The notes beneath the pieces were generated by a model. The model was not told the origin of the DNA, made no database searches, and saw only the letters and a program-made list of their open reading frames with translations. Position numbers and translations under genes: made by a program. From the NCBI GenBank assembly GCA_001443385.1, contig LDXP01000006.1, positions 27,984-62,872 on the forward strand: a DNA stretch of 34,889 nucleotides, given 5' to 3'. Positions 1 to 6,054 of this stretch are shown here, piece by piece (the stretch's first letter is position 1; the number at the start of each line of letters is the position of its first letter). The stretch is from Candidatus Rokubacteria bacterium CSP1-6 (GTDB lineage Bacteria; Methylomirabilota; Methylomirabilia; Rokubacteriales; CSP1-6).

Positions 1-10
1 GGGTTTCACC

Positions 11-117
11 CCCCTTCCGATTCCTCCCCCCAAAGACAGGATTGCGCGGGCCAAGCCCGCGCTCGGAAACTGCCTGAAGGGGGGCTTGCGCCCCCCTCCG
101 AGGCTTCCCCCCCGCCG
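11..117. repeat. Dispersed GC hairpin repeat, family A, copy 1
   Basis: Two perfect hairpins lie close together. One is GCGCGGGC (44-51), loop CAA, GCCCGCGC (55-62). The other is GGGGGGC (79-85), loop TTGC, GCCCCCC (90-96). Both are flanked by C-runs and a TTCCGA/TCCGAGG motif. The same modules recur at about 9681-9749 and 14703-14772, so this is a dispersed intergenic repeat. No coding sequence is evident here. Its mobility mechanism and function are unknown. Confidence 0.75.
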
Positions 118-137
118 AGGTTCCCCCCTCTCACTCT

Positions 138-171
138 CCCCCTCACCCTGCCTCTCCCCATGGGGGAGAGG
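138..171. repeat. Dispersed CCTCTCCCC hairpin repeat, family B, copy 1 (degenerate)
   Basis: A CCCCTCACC motif is followed by CCTCTCCCC (151-159) and its inverted partner GGGGAGAGG (163-171). The closing GGTGAGGGG arm found in the two better copies (30377-30460 and 34392-34446) is missing here, so this copy looks decayed. The core resembles a GC hairpin class seen between genes in many GC-rich genomes. Confidence 0.6.
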
Positions 172-236
172 AGAAGAGGAGAGGGGCATTTGAGTGGGGG
201 GGAGGGGGCTCCTGCCCGCGTGACATACCGGGCTCG

Positions 237-261
237 AGGTCATGCCACGGCGGCATGACCT
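237..261. other. Perfect 10-bp inverted repeat upstream of the receiver gene
   Basis: AGGTCATGCC (237-246), five-base loop ACGGC, GGCATGACCT (252-261). There is no T-run after either arm, so an intrinsic terminator is unlikely. It sits about 110 bp before the receiver gene and could be an operator or an upstream activator site. No regulator is identified. Confidence 0.5.
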
Positions 262-330
262 GATCCTTCTCTCGCCCCAGGCAGCATGAAAATACCAGTA
301 TGTTCAAGTAGATACACATCATCAGTCCAC

Positions 331-346
331 TGGCATCCTCCCTGCA
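331..346 (+). promoter_or_regulatory. Candidate sigma-54 (-24/-12) promoter of the receiver-FIST operon
   Basis: TGGCAT (331-336), five bases, CTGCA (342-346). This keeps the invariant GG and GC with exactly ten bases between them, and matches most of the -24 element (TGGCA). Three consensus positions differ. A start near 357 would give a leader of about 13 bases before the ATG at 370. No convincing sigma-70 -35/-10 pair was found in the same stretch. The assignment rests on the motif alone. Confidence 0.35.
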
Positions 347-369
347 GTCTACCCGGGTTGGAGACGATC

Positions 370-762
370 ATGGGACGCTCAAAGCCGAACGGAGATCGGG
401 GAGACCGGTGGGTGCTGGTGGCCGATCGAGACCCGCAGGCCGCCCTCCACCTGGCCGGCTACTTCTGCCGGCGCGGCTTTCGGACGTACCACACCACCCA
501 GGGCGAGGAGGCCATGCTCCTCGCCAACTCCCGCCGACTCCTCCTGGCGGTGATCGACGTCTCGCTGTTGGACATGTCCGGCCACGCGCTGGCCCAGCGG
601 CTCAAGGAGATCGATCCGGAACTACCCGTTCTCATGACCTCCGGCGACTACGCGCCCGAACTGGAGGCGGCGGCCCGCAGGGTCGGCATTCTCTACTACG
701 CTCACAAGCCCGCCGACTACGAGTTGATCGGCGGGGTCGTGGACAAGGCCCTCAAGAACTGA
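370..762 (+). CDS. Stand-alone response-regulator receiver protein
   Basis: A 130-residue CheY-like phosphoacceptor domain with no output domain. The acidic pocket D19/D21 follows the first beta strand, D63 is the likely phosphorylated aspartate (motif VIDVS), T90 is the switch hydroxyl (VLMTSGD) and K113 is the conserved lysine (HKPAD). An upstream in-frame ATG at 286 exists. The ATG at 370 is preferred because GGAG lies 8 bases before it and the receiver fold starts right after it. It is the first gene of a tight three-gene set with a 43-residue membrane peptide and a FIST protein. A cognate kinase is not in the window, so partner and output are unknown. It probably acts through protein-protein contact. 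Confidence 0.88.
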   Translation: MGRSKPNGDRGDRWVLVADRDPQAALHLAGYFCRRGFRTYHTTQGEEAMLLANSRRLLLAVIDVSLLDMSGHALAQRLKEIDPELPVLMTSGDYAPELEAAARRVGILYYAHKPADYELIGGVVDKALKN

Positions 763-779
763 CAGGGAGGAAAGAACTC

Positions 780-911
780 ATGTACCAGCAGCCCGCGAAT
801 CGTCAGCCCCAGGCAACCAGTGTCGCTTCCGAGTGGGGGAAGACATTCCTCACCCAGACCGTCATCGGGGTCCTGCTGGCTCTCCTCTGGGCGACCCTGG
901 GCCTCCAGTAG
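780..911 (+). CDS. 43-residue single-span membrane peptide, function unknown
   Basis: A small gene starting 17 bases after the receiver stop, with a strong Shine-Dalgarno sequence (AGGGAGGAAAG) in front of its ATG. The first half is polar and rich in Q, N and S. The second half (about residues 24-42) is a hydrophobic segment beginning FLTQTVIGVLLALL, consistent with one C-terminal transmembrane helix. No known family is recognised. The ribosome binding site, the spacing and the position between receiver and FIST genes argue for a real gene. A membrane anchor or adaptor role for this locus is only a guess. Confidence 0.7.
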   Translation: MYQQPANRQPQATSVASEWGKTFLTQTVIGVLLALLWATLGLQ

Positions 912-930
912 CGGGCAGGGGACCACGGCC

Positions 931-2055
931 ATGGAATGCGGGATCGGTCTGAGCCAGGCGCGCGATCTCGTCGAGGCGACCCATGAGGCTGCGCGTCAGG
1001 CACGGGAAGCGCTGCGCGGCGCCCCCCAGGGAGCCCTGGTCGTCTCGGCAGGTGACCCCATTCCCGGAGCGGGAAGCATCGCGCGGGAAGTGCTCGGGTG
1101 CATTCCCGTGGTCGGTGGCGGCAGTGCGGGGCTCATCACCGACAGCGGCGTCGTCTCCCACGGGGTCGCGGTCGTCTGCTTCCGGTCCGAGGAGTGGGTT
1201 GTTCAGTCGGCGTGCGCCGGCTCCGCGGCGGTCGCGCCGGTGGCGGCAGCCGATCGCGTCGCGCGGCTGATCCTGTCGGGCCGCCCCAATCGTCGCCGCT
1301 ACCCCCGGGGCGTTGCGCTTGCCTTCGGCGACGGGCGGACGGCTCAGGGCGTGGGTCCCTTCGGAAGCCGCTGGCGGGAGATCATGGGGCCAAAGCTCAA
1401 GAGCGTGGTGAGCCTCGTCCCGGATGCCCAGGCGCTTTACTGCGGCGCCGTCCGGGACACGGGACCGATCTCGGTCCTCTGTCTGGAAGGGCCGGGACCT
1501 GTCGGGATCGGCGTGGGATCGGGCTGGACCCCGCTGTCCCTGACGTGCACCGCGACCCGGACCGAGGGCAGTCTCGTTCACGAGCTGGACGGCCGCCCGG
1601 CCGCGGAGGTGTATGCGGAGGCGCAGCCTGGTTCCACCCAGGACCCGACCCGGTTCCCGCTGGGCATCGCCCTGCCGGAGGACCAGTGGCTGATCCGGAA
1701 CGTCCTCGCCATCGAGGGGACCTCCCTCCGTCTCGGGGCGGATCTGCCGGCCGGAACCGAGGTGCGCGTGATGGCCGCCAGCACGAATGGCCTCCAGCAT
1801 GCCACTCAGGACGCGGCCGTGACGGCGCTGAAGCGTCTCGAGGGCCAAGCGCCGAGCGCGGTGCTGGTGGTGGAAGGCGCCGCGCGCCGGGCCGTCCAGA
1901 ACGGATCGGGGCGGCGCGAATGGGAGATGATCCGGGAGCAGGTCCCTGCCGGGACGCCGCTCCTGGGCTGGCTCACGGCATCGGAGCTCGTCCCCGGCGG
2001 GAGCGGCCCGGTCACCCTTCAGAACGGCACCGTCACCGTCATCGCGTTTCCGTAA
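931..2055 (+). CDS. FIST N/FIST C sensory domain protein
   Basis: A 374-residue protein with the two-domain FIST architecture. The N-terminal part (about 1-220) has the small-residue-rich core GCIPVVGGGSAGLITDSG, and the C-terminal part (about 225-374) contains FPLGI, the VRVMAAS strand, and a PLLGWLTASEL segment where FIST_C proteins usually have a G-F-x-T-x-GE-like motif. FIST domains are known as predicted ligand-binding sensory modules, often for amino acids or other small molecules, associated with signal transduction. No kinase, GGDEF or transmembrane segment is fused here. The ATG at 931 is preferred to upstream in-frame starts because it follows the 43-residue gene by 19 bases with a GCAGGGGA ribosome site. 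It probably senses a ligand for the receiver protein upstream; the ligand is unknown. Confidence 0.85.
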   Translation: MECGIGLSQARDLVEATHEAARQAREALRGAPQGALVVSAGDPIPGAGSIAREVLGCIPVVGGGSAGLITDSGVVSHGVAVVCFRSEEWVVQSACAGSAAVAPVAAADRVARLILSGRPNRRRYPRGVALAFGDGRTAQGVGPFGSRWREIMGPKLKSVVSLVPDAQALYCGAVRDTGPISVLCLEGPGPVGIGVGSGWTPLSLTCTATRTEGSLVHELDGRPAAEVYAEAQPGSTQDPTRFPLGIALPEDQWLIRNVLAIEGTSLRLGADLPAGTEVRVMAASTNGLQHATQDAAVTALKRLEGQAPSAVLVVEGAARRAVQNGSGRREWEMIREQVPAGTPLLGWLTASELVPGGSGPVTLQNGTVTVIAFP

Positions 2056-2091
2056 GCCATTCGGCCCGCGCTCGAAGGCGCTTCGTCGGAG

Positions 2092-2805
2092 TCATCCCCC
2101 AAGAAATATCCGCTTCACCTCGTTTGATTGGAGGAGGTCGGCCGAGGGACCTTCCAGGATGACCCGCCCGCTCTCCAACACGTAGCCCCGGTGGGCCAGC
2201 CGGAGCGCCAGCTCCACGTTCTGCTCGATGAAGACGATCGTGATCCCCTCGCGGTTGATCTGCTGAATCACCGCCCCGATGTCCTGCACCACCTTGGGCG
2301 CGAGCCCGAGGAACGGCTCGTCGATCATGAGGCAGCGGGGGCGCGCCATCAGGCCGCGCGCGATGGCCACCATCTGCTGCTGGCCGCCGGAGAGGGTGTG
2401 GGCGAGCTGCTTCTGGCGGTCGGTCAGGAACGGGAAGATCCCCTCGACCCACCGGAGGCTCTCCTCCCGCCGGGGCCGCGCCTCGGGATGGTGGGCTCCC
2501 AGCAGCAGGTTCTCGCGCACGGTGAGATAGGGAAAGAGCCGGCGCCGCTCCAGGACGTGGGCCAGGCCCTCGCCGACGATCTCGTGGGGCGGCACCCCGT
2601 CGATGCGCTTGCCCCTGAACTCCACGTGCCCCCCGCGCGGCTTGAGGAGCCCAGAGAGCGTGTTCATCAGGGTGGACTTGCCGGCGCCGTTGGGTCCGAG
2701 GAGGCAGACGACTTCCCCCTCCTGGACCCGGATCCCCGCGCTCCAGAGAACCTGGAAGTCCCCGTAGGCCACGTCCAGGCCTTCCGCCGCCAGCATGACG
2801 CTCAC
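2092..2805 (-). CDS. livF: Branched-chain amino acid-type ABC transporter ATP-binding protein, LivF (set 1)
   Basis: A 237-residue ATPase of the Liv/HAAT importer family, one of two non-identical cytoplasmic ATPases that power uptake through LivH/LivM. Walker A is GPNGAGKST (37-45), the signature is LSGGQQQ (138-144) and Walker B is CLMIDEP (158-164). The switch region carries EQN (VFIEQN), as is usual for LivF. Length is normal. It is the last gene of livH-livM-livG-livF set 1, 15 bases after livG. Its 3' end converges on the FIST gene with a 36-base gap. The substrate cannot be read from the ATPase. Confidence 0.95.
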   Translation of the reverse strand: MSVMLAAEGLDVAYGDFQVLWSAGIRVQEGEVVCLLGPNGAGKSTLMNTLSGLLKPRGGHVEFRGKRIDGVPPHEIVGEGLAHVLERRRLFPYLTVRENLLLGAHHPEARPRREESLRWVEGIFPFLTDRQKQLAHTLSGGQQQMVAIARGLMARPRCLMIDEPFLGLAPKVVQDIGAVIQQINREGITIVFIEQNVELALRLAHRGYVLESGRVILEGPSADLLQSNEVKRIFLGG

Positions 2806-2820
2806 GTATCGTGGGGGGCG

Positions 2821-3552
2821 CTAGCCCCCCTCCGGGTAATAGGCCTGCCCCAGATAGGCCTCGACGACGCGACGGTCCCGCGTCACCGTCTCGGGTGGGC
2901 CGTCGGCGATCACCTCGCCCAGGTGGAGCGCCACGATGCGCTGGGCCATGGCCATGATGACGCGCATGTTGTGCTCGATCACCACCAGCGACATCCCCGC
3001 GCGGTGGAGGTCCTGGATGAGGCGGATGAGGCCCGGGATGGAGCCCTGGTCCACGCCGCCGGTCACTTCGTCGAGCAGAAGGAGCCGGGGACGGGTCGCC
3101 AGCGCCCGCGCCAGCTCCAGGCGCTTCCGCTGCCCCGTGGAGAGCGTGCGCCCATAGGCGTCCGCCTTCTCCGCCAGCCCGACCCGTTCGAGGGCTTCCT
3201 GGGCCTCGCGGCGGGCGTGAGCCACGTCGCGGCACTTCTGGAGTGCCCCCACGGTGACGTTCTCGAGCACCGTCATTCCCTGAAAGGGGCGGAGCTTCTG
3301 AAAGGTGCGGCCGACCCCGAGGCGGCTGACTTGATCCGGCCTGAGCCCGGTCAACCGCCGCTCCTCCAGGCGGACCTCCCCCGCGTCGGGCCGCTCGATA
3401 CCGGCGACGACGTCGAAGAGGGTGGACTTGCCCGCGCCGTTGGGCCCGATGATCCCCACCAGTTCCCCGGGGGCCACCTGGAAGGAGATGTTCTGGTTGG
3501 CCACGACGCCGCCGAAGCGCTTGGTGATCCCGGCCACCGTAAGAAGACTCAT
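2821..3552 (-). CDS. livG: Branched-chain amino acid-type ABC transporter ATP-binding protein, LivG (set 1)
   Basis: A 243-residue LivG-type ATPase partner of LivF. Walker A is GPNGAGKST near residues 37-45. The Q-loop region GRTFQKLRPF is typical. The ABC signature is LSTGQ rather than LSGGQ or the common LivG LSYGD. The Walker B region reads LLLLDEVTGGVD: the catalytic glutamate is kept, but the proline and leucine of the usual DEPxxGL are replaced. The switch histidine is present (VVIEHNM). The start overlaps the livM stop by 4 bases (ATGA), which implies translational coupling. It is likely functional but somewhat divergent from the set 2 LivG. Confidence 0.94.
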   Translation of the reverse strand: MSLLTVAGITKRFGGVVANQNISFQVAPGELVGIIGPNGAGKSTLFDVVAGIERPDAGEVRLEERRLTGLRPDQVSRLGVGRTFQKLRPFQGMTVLENVTVGALQKCRDVAHARREAQEALERVGLAEKADAYGRTLSTGQRKRLELARALATRPRLLLLDEVTGGVDQGSIPGLIRLIQDLHRAGMSLVVIEHNMRVIMAMAQRIVALHLGEVIADGPPETVTRDRRVVEAYLGQAYYPEGG

Positions 3553-4553
3553 GGCTTGTCATGGCCGAGCCTCGGGCGCGAAGGCGCCCCGAGGCCAAGC
3601 TGGTGAGCGTCTCCCCTGGCCCTGCGAAGCAGGGCCATGAGCCCGCCGGGCTGGGCCACGGAGATCAGCACGATCAGCCCGCCGTAGATCAGCAGGTCCA
3701 GGGCCTTGCCCCCGCCGCCGAGCAGCACCCGCGTGCCCTCCGAGAGGGGGACAAGCACCGCGGCGCCGAGGAGCGGGCCCCAGAGCGTTCCCACGCCTCC
3801 CAGCACGGCCACGAGACAGATCAGGATCGAGAGCGAGAGGGAAAGGACCGATTCCGGGTCGATGAAGAGAATGTACTGGGCGTAGAACGTCCCGCCCAGA
3901 GCCGTGAGCCCGGCCGAGATGGCCATCGCGAGCTGCTTGGAACGGGCCACGTTGATCCCCAGGCTCGCAGCCGCCTCCTGATCCTCCCGGATCGCGCGGA
4001 AATAGTACCCCGCCCGGGAGCGCTCCAGCAGGCGCGTGACGAGCAGCGCGAGGGCGAACATGGCGAGCGCGATGTAGTAATAGTTCTGCTTGGACTCGTT
4101 GAACTGGAAGTGCACGAAGCTGTCAGGCCGCCGGATGGGGATGAAGACGCCGCGCGCGCCCCCGATCCAGTCCCAGTTGATCAAGAGGGTCTGGACGATC
4201 TCCCCCAGGGCGATGGTGGCGATGGCGAAGTAGTGGCCTCTGAGCCGGAACACCGGGAAGCCGATGGCCTGGGACACCACGACGGCCACCACCGCCCCCG
4301 CCGCCATGCCGATCCAGGGAGAGAGCGCCGCCTGCTTGACGAGCGTGGTGGACGTGTACGCGCCCAGGCCGAAGAAGATGGCGTGGCCGAGGGAGATCTG
4401 CCCGCAGTAGCCGGCGAGGATGTTCCAGGCCGTGGCGAGCATGGCGTAAAGGAAGATCATGATCAGCACGTGGCGGTGATGGGGACGGGTGACGAGGGCC
4501 GGGAGAGCCAGGAGCACCAGGAGCGCGAGCCCGCCGGTGATCCACTTGGCCAT
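3549..4553 (-). CDS. livM: Branched-chain amino acid-type ABC transporter permease, LivM (set 1)
   Basis: A 334-residue inner-membrane permease with about eight to ten hydrophobic segments. LivM hallmarks are the N-terminal ATAWNILAGYCGQISLGHA motif (about residues 40-58) and the cytoplasmic coupling segment with AIREDQEAAASLGI in the middle of the protein. It pairs with LivH to form the channel. Its stop overlaps livG by 4 bases. Its ATG overlaps the stop of a 45-codon ORF (TGATG) that separates it from livH. A short hairpin, TTCTCG (4559-4564) pairing with CGAGAA (4576-4581), lies just before the start and might affect its translation. Confidence 0.94.
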   Translation of the reverse strand: MAKWITGGLALLVLLALPALVTRPHHRHVLIMIFLYAMLATAWNILAGYCGQISLGHAIFFGLGAYTSTTLVKQAALSPWIGMAAGAVVAVVVSQAIGFPVFRLRGHYFAIATIALGEIVQTLLINWDWIGGARGVFIPIRRPDSFVHFQFNESKQNYYYIALAMFALALLVTRLLERSRAGYYFRAIREDQEAAASLGINVARSKQLAMAISAGLTALGGTFYAQYILFIDPESVLSLSLSILICLVAVLGGVGTLWGPLLGAAVLVPLSEGTRVLLGGGGKALDLLIYGGLIVLISVAQPGGLMALLRRARGDAHQLGLGAPSRPRLGHDKP

Positions 4554-4693
4554 CAGTTTTCTCGTTGGGCCGGGGCGAGAACCGAGCAGCCCAAGGCCCG
4601 AGGAAGGAGCCGACCGGAGCGTACGCAGTTGTACGTGAGGATCGGCGACGACCGAGAACGCCGGGATGCGACGGTAATCGCCACGGCCATCAG
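4548..4693. mobile_element. Putative 128-bp non-autonomous insertion with 9-bp flanking direct repeats
   Basis: GGCCATCAG occurs at 4548-4556 and again at 4685-4693, bracketing 128 bp (4557-4684). Removing one repeat plus the insert would restore a direct livH-livM TGATG overlap, the spacing expected in this kind of operon. The insert contains a small hairpin near one end (4559-4581). No terminal inverted repeat was found and no transposase is present. Five of the nine repeated bases follow from TGATG coupling itself, so chance is not excluded. Confidence 0.35.
4553..4690 (-). CDS. Possible 45-residue coupled small ORF between livH and livM
   Basis: The ORF fits exactly between its neighbours: its ATG overlaps the livH stop (TGATG at 4688-4692) and its TGA overlaps the livM ATG (TGATG at 4551-4555). 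The predicted peptide starts MAVAITVASRR, is basic and Ser/Arg rich, and has no recognised domain or membrane segment. The double overlap would suit a translated coupling peptide. The alternative is that the ORF is a by-product of a 128-bp insertion flanked by a 9-bp repeat (see the element at 4548-4693). The insertion explanation is at least as likely, so coding confidence is low. Confidence 0.25.
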   Translation of the reverse strand: MAVAITVASRRSRSSPILTYNCVRSGRLLPRALGCSVLAPAQREN

Positions 4694-5556
4694 AACTTGC
4701 CGAAGAGCCCCTGCGGGCGGATTAGCACGACCAGGAGGTAGAGCAGGAAGACGATGGCGTACTTGAAGGCCGGGGCGATCAGCATCCCGCCCAGGACTTC
4801 CACGAGCCCGACGATCACGCCCGCCAGCAGCGTGGCGGGGACGTTCCCGAACCCGCCCAGGGCGACGGTGACGTAGGCCAGGAGGGCGAACGTCGCCCCC
4901 ACGTCGGGGAAGACGTAGAAGAAGATCGCCAGCAGGGAGCCCGCCACGCCCACGCAGGCCGAGCCGATTCCCCAGCCCAGCGCGAACATCCGCTCCGTGT
5001 TGATGCCCATCAGCGCGGCCGCCTGGCGGTCCTGGGCCGTGGCCTGCAGCGCGAGGCCGGTCTCCGTGCGCCTGAGAAACCAGTAGAGGCCGGCGAAGGC
5101 GGCGAGGGCCGCGGCGCTCGCCGTGAGCTGGGGGAGGCCGATGAAGAGGCCGCCGAGGGAGATGCGCCCCTGGACCCACGGGTTCTGGATCAGCCGGAAA
5201 TCCACGCCGAAGAGGAACTGGGCCGCGCTCCGGAGGAAGATGGCCAGTCCGAAAGTGGCGAAGATCTGGGCGAGCATCGGCCCGCCGAGGATCCAGCGGA
5301 TGATGCCCTTGTAGGTCAGGACGCCGAGCACGAAGAGCGCCAGCGTGGTGAGCGGCAGGGAGAGCAGCGGGTCCACGGACCAGAGCGCCCACCCCCAGAA
5401 CGCGCCGAACATGGCGAGCATGAGGAACTCGCCGTGGGCGAAGTTGACGATCTCCATGAGGCCGAAGATGAGCGACAGGCCGGCGGCGATCAGCGCGTAG
5501 ACGAACCCCATCAGGATGCCGCTGATCACGCTCTGGAGGAGAATCTCAGCCGTCAT
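4690..5556 (-). CDS. livH: Branched-chain amino acid-type ABC transporter permease, LivH (set 1)
   Basis: A 288-residue inner-membrane permease with roughly eight hydrophobic segments. The LivH N-terminal block is clear: GILMGFVYALIAAGLSLIFG followed by IVNFAHGEF (about residues 14-47). The C-terminal pore region contains AYVTVALGGFGNVPATLLAG. An upstream in-frame start would add 41 residues, but that stretch is rich in Pro, Arg and Cys and runs through the REP-like repeat. The ATG at 5556 gives the family's normal N-terminus. It is the first gene of set 1. The nearest candidate binding-protein gene (6729-7997) lies upstream across an oppositely oriented two-gene cassette. Confidence 0.93.
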   Translation of the reverse strand: MTAEILLQSVISGILMGFVYALIAAGLSLIFGLMEIVNFAHGEFLMLAMFGAFWGWALWSVDPLLSLPLTTLALFVLGVLTYKGIIRWILGGPMLAQIFATFGLAIFLRSAAQFLFGVDFRLIQNPWVQGRISLGGLFIGLPQLTASAAALAAFAGLYWFLRRTETGLALQATAQDRQAAALMGINTERMFALGWGIGSACVGVAGSLLAIFFYVFPDVGATFALLAYVTVALGGFGNVPATLLAGVIVGLVEVLGGMLIAPAFKYAIVFLLYLLVVLIRPQGLFGKF

Positions 5557-5583
5557 GGGCCGGCAGAACCGGCCGCAGTATAG

Positions 5584-5654
5584 GGGGTCAGGTCTTGCAA
5601 TGCAACAGTCGACCCGTGGTGACGGCGGCATGCGTGATTGCAAGACCTGACCCC
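5584..5654. repeat. REP-like element: 18-bp perfect inverted repeat with 35-bp spacer
   Basis: GGGGTCAGGTCTTGCAAT (5584-5601) and its exact reverse complement (5637-5654) enclose 35 bp. No open frame of note is inside. Arms of this GGGGTCAGGTCTTG type are, from general knowledge, common in REP/BIME-like repeats linked to IS200-like REP-associated tyrosine transposases. No such transposase is in the window. It lies between livH set 1 and the divergent cassette, so it could act as a bidirectional stem-loop or mark an insertion boundary. Confidence 0.75.
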
Positions 5655-5686
5655 ATAGTCGGGCGTTCGGTGGCGCCATTGACAGT

Positions 5687-5726
5687 TGACCACTTTATAT
5701 GGTCATATGACACTAAATTATGGTCA
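5687..5726 (+). promoter_or_regulatory. AT-rich operator with three TGGTCA half-sites over the winged-helix start
   Basis: TGACCA (5687-5692), seven bases, TGGTCA (5700-5705) form a perfect inverted repeat. A third TGGTCA (5721-5726) repeats 21 bp downstream, two helical turns on, and overlaps the ATG at 5720. A perfect 10-bp palindrome GTCATATGAC (5702-5711) is nested within. The block is strikingly AT-rich against GC-rich surroundings. This arrangement is typical of an autorepressor site. The likely binder is the winged-helix product encoded just downstream. No clean -35/-10 pair could be assigned. Confidence 0.55.
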
Positions 5727-6054
5727 ATACGACGTCGAGCCCGTTCGGAGGGCAGGGGCGCACCCGGGTCCTGCTGGCGCTGCGCCTTCTAGGCGAGAGC
5801 TATCCAGGGAGCTCGCGCGGGTGCTCGAAATGCCCCTCTCCGGCGTCCAGGGGGCGCTCCGCGGGCTGGAACTGGACGGCCTCGTCGCGGCCCGGTCCTT
5901 GGGCCGGACACGTGTCTTCCAGCTGAACCCGCGCTACTTCGCCTCCGCTGCACTGAGTGAGTTCCTGCGGCGCCTGGTCGAGCCCGAGGCCGACCTCCGG
6001 GACCGCGTGGCCGCCCTTCGCCGCCGGCCGCGCCGGACCGGCAAGCCCCTGTGA
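5720..6054 (+). pseudogene. Winged-helix DNA-binding regulator, frameshifted
   Basis: Two reading frames together make one protein of about 110 residues. Frame one from ATG 5720 gives an N-terminal half with RTRVLLALRLLGESYP. The shifted frame then gives RELARVLEMPLSGVQGALRG, a helix-turn-helix, followed by the wing DGLVAARSLGRTRVFQLNP and a C-terminal Arg-rich helix. The break is near 5805-5811, where one base seems to be missing between the TATCC and GGGAGCTC segments. This may be a true mutation, a sequencing error in a metagenome assembly, or recoding. The stop overlaps the next gene's GTG start (GTGA), so the pair is an operon. An autorepressor or antitoxin-like role is inferred. Confidence 0.7.

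Noticed and set aside
286-369. Upstream ATG giving 28 extra residues to the receiver protein
   Set aside because: No ribosome site at 286, the extra segment is not part of a receiver fold, and it would cover the candidate promoter. ATG 370 has GGAG and the right fold start.
2073-2085. CGAAG-GCG-CTTCG hairpin between the FIST and livF genes as a terminator
   Set aside because: Five-bp stem and no T-run on either strand.
2039-3598. 519-codon minus-strand frame across livF and livG
   Set aside because: Frame-shifted shadow of the two ATPase genes; Walker motifs occur only in the other frames.
4616-4634. GTAC repeats inside the livH-livM insert as a regulatory palindrome
   Set aside because: Only four-base arms, expected by chance in this composition.
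5686-5810. Plus-strand TTG/ATG starts in the second frame of the winged-helix gene
   Set aside because: Residues before the HTH in this frame do not resemble the family N-terminus, whereas the other frame does. A frameshift explains both better than a novel N-terminus.
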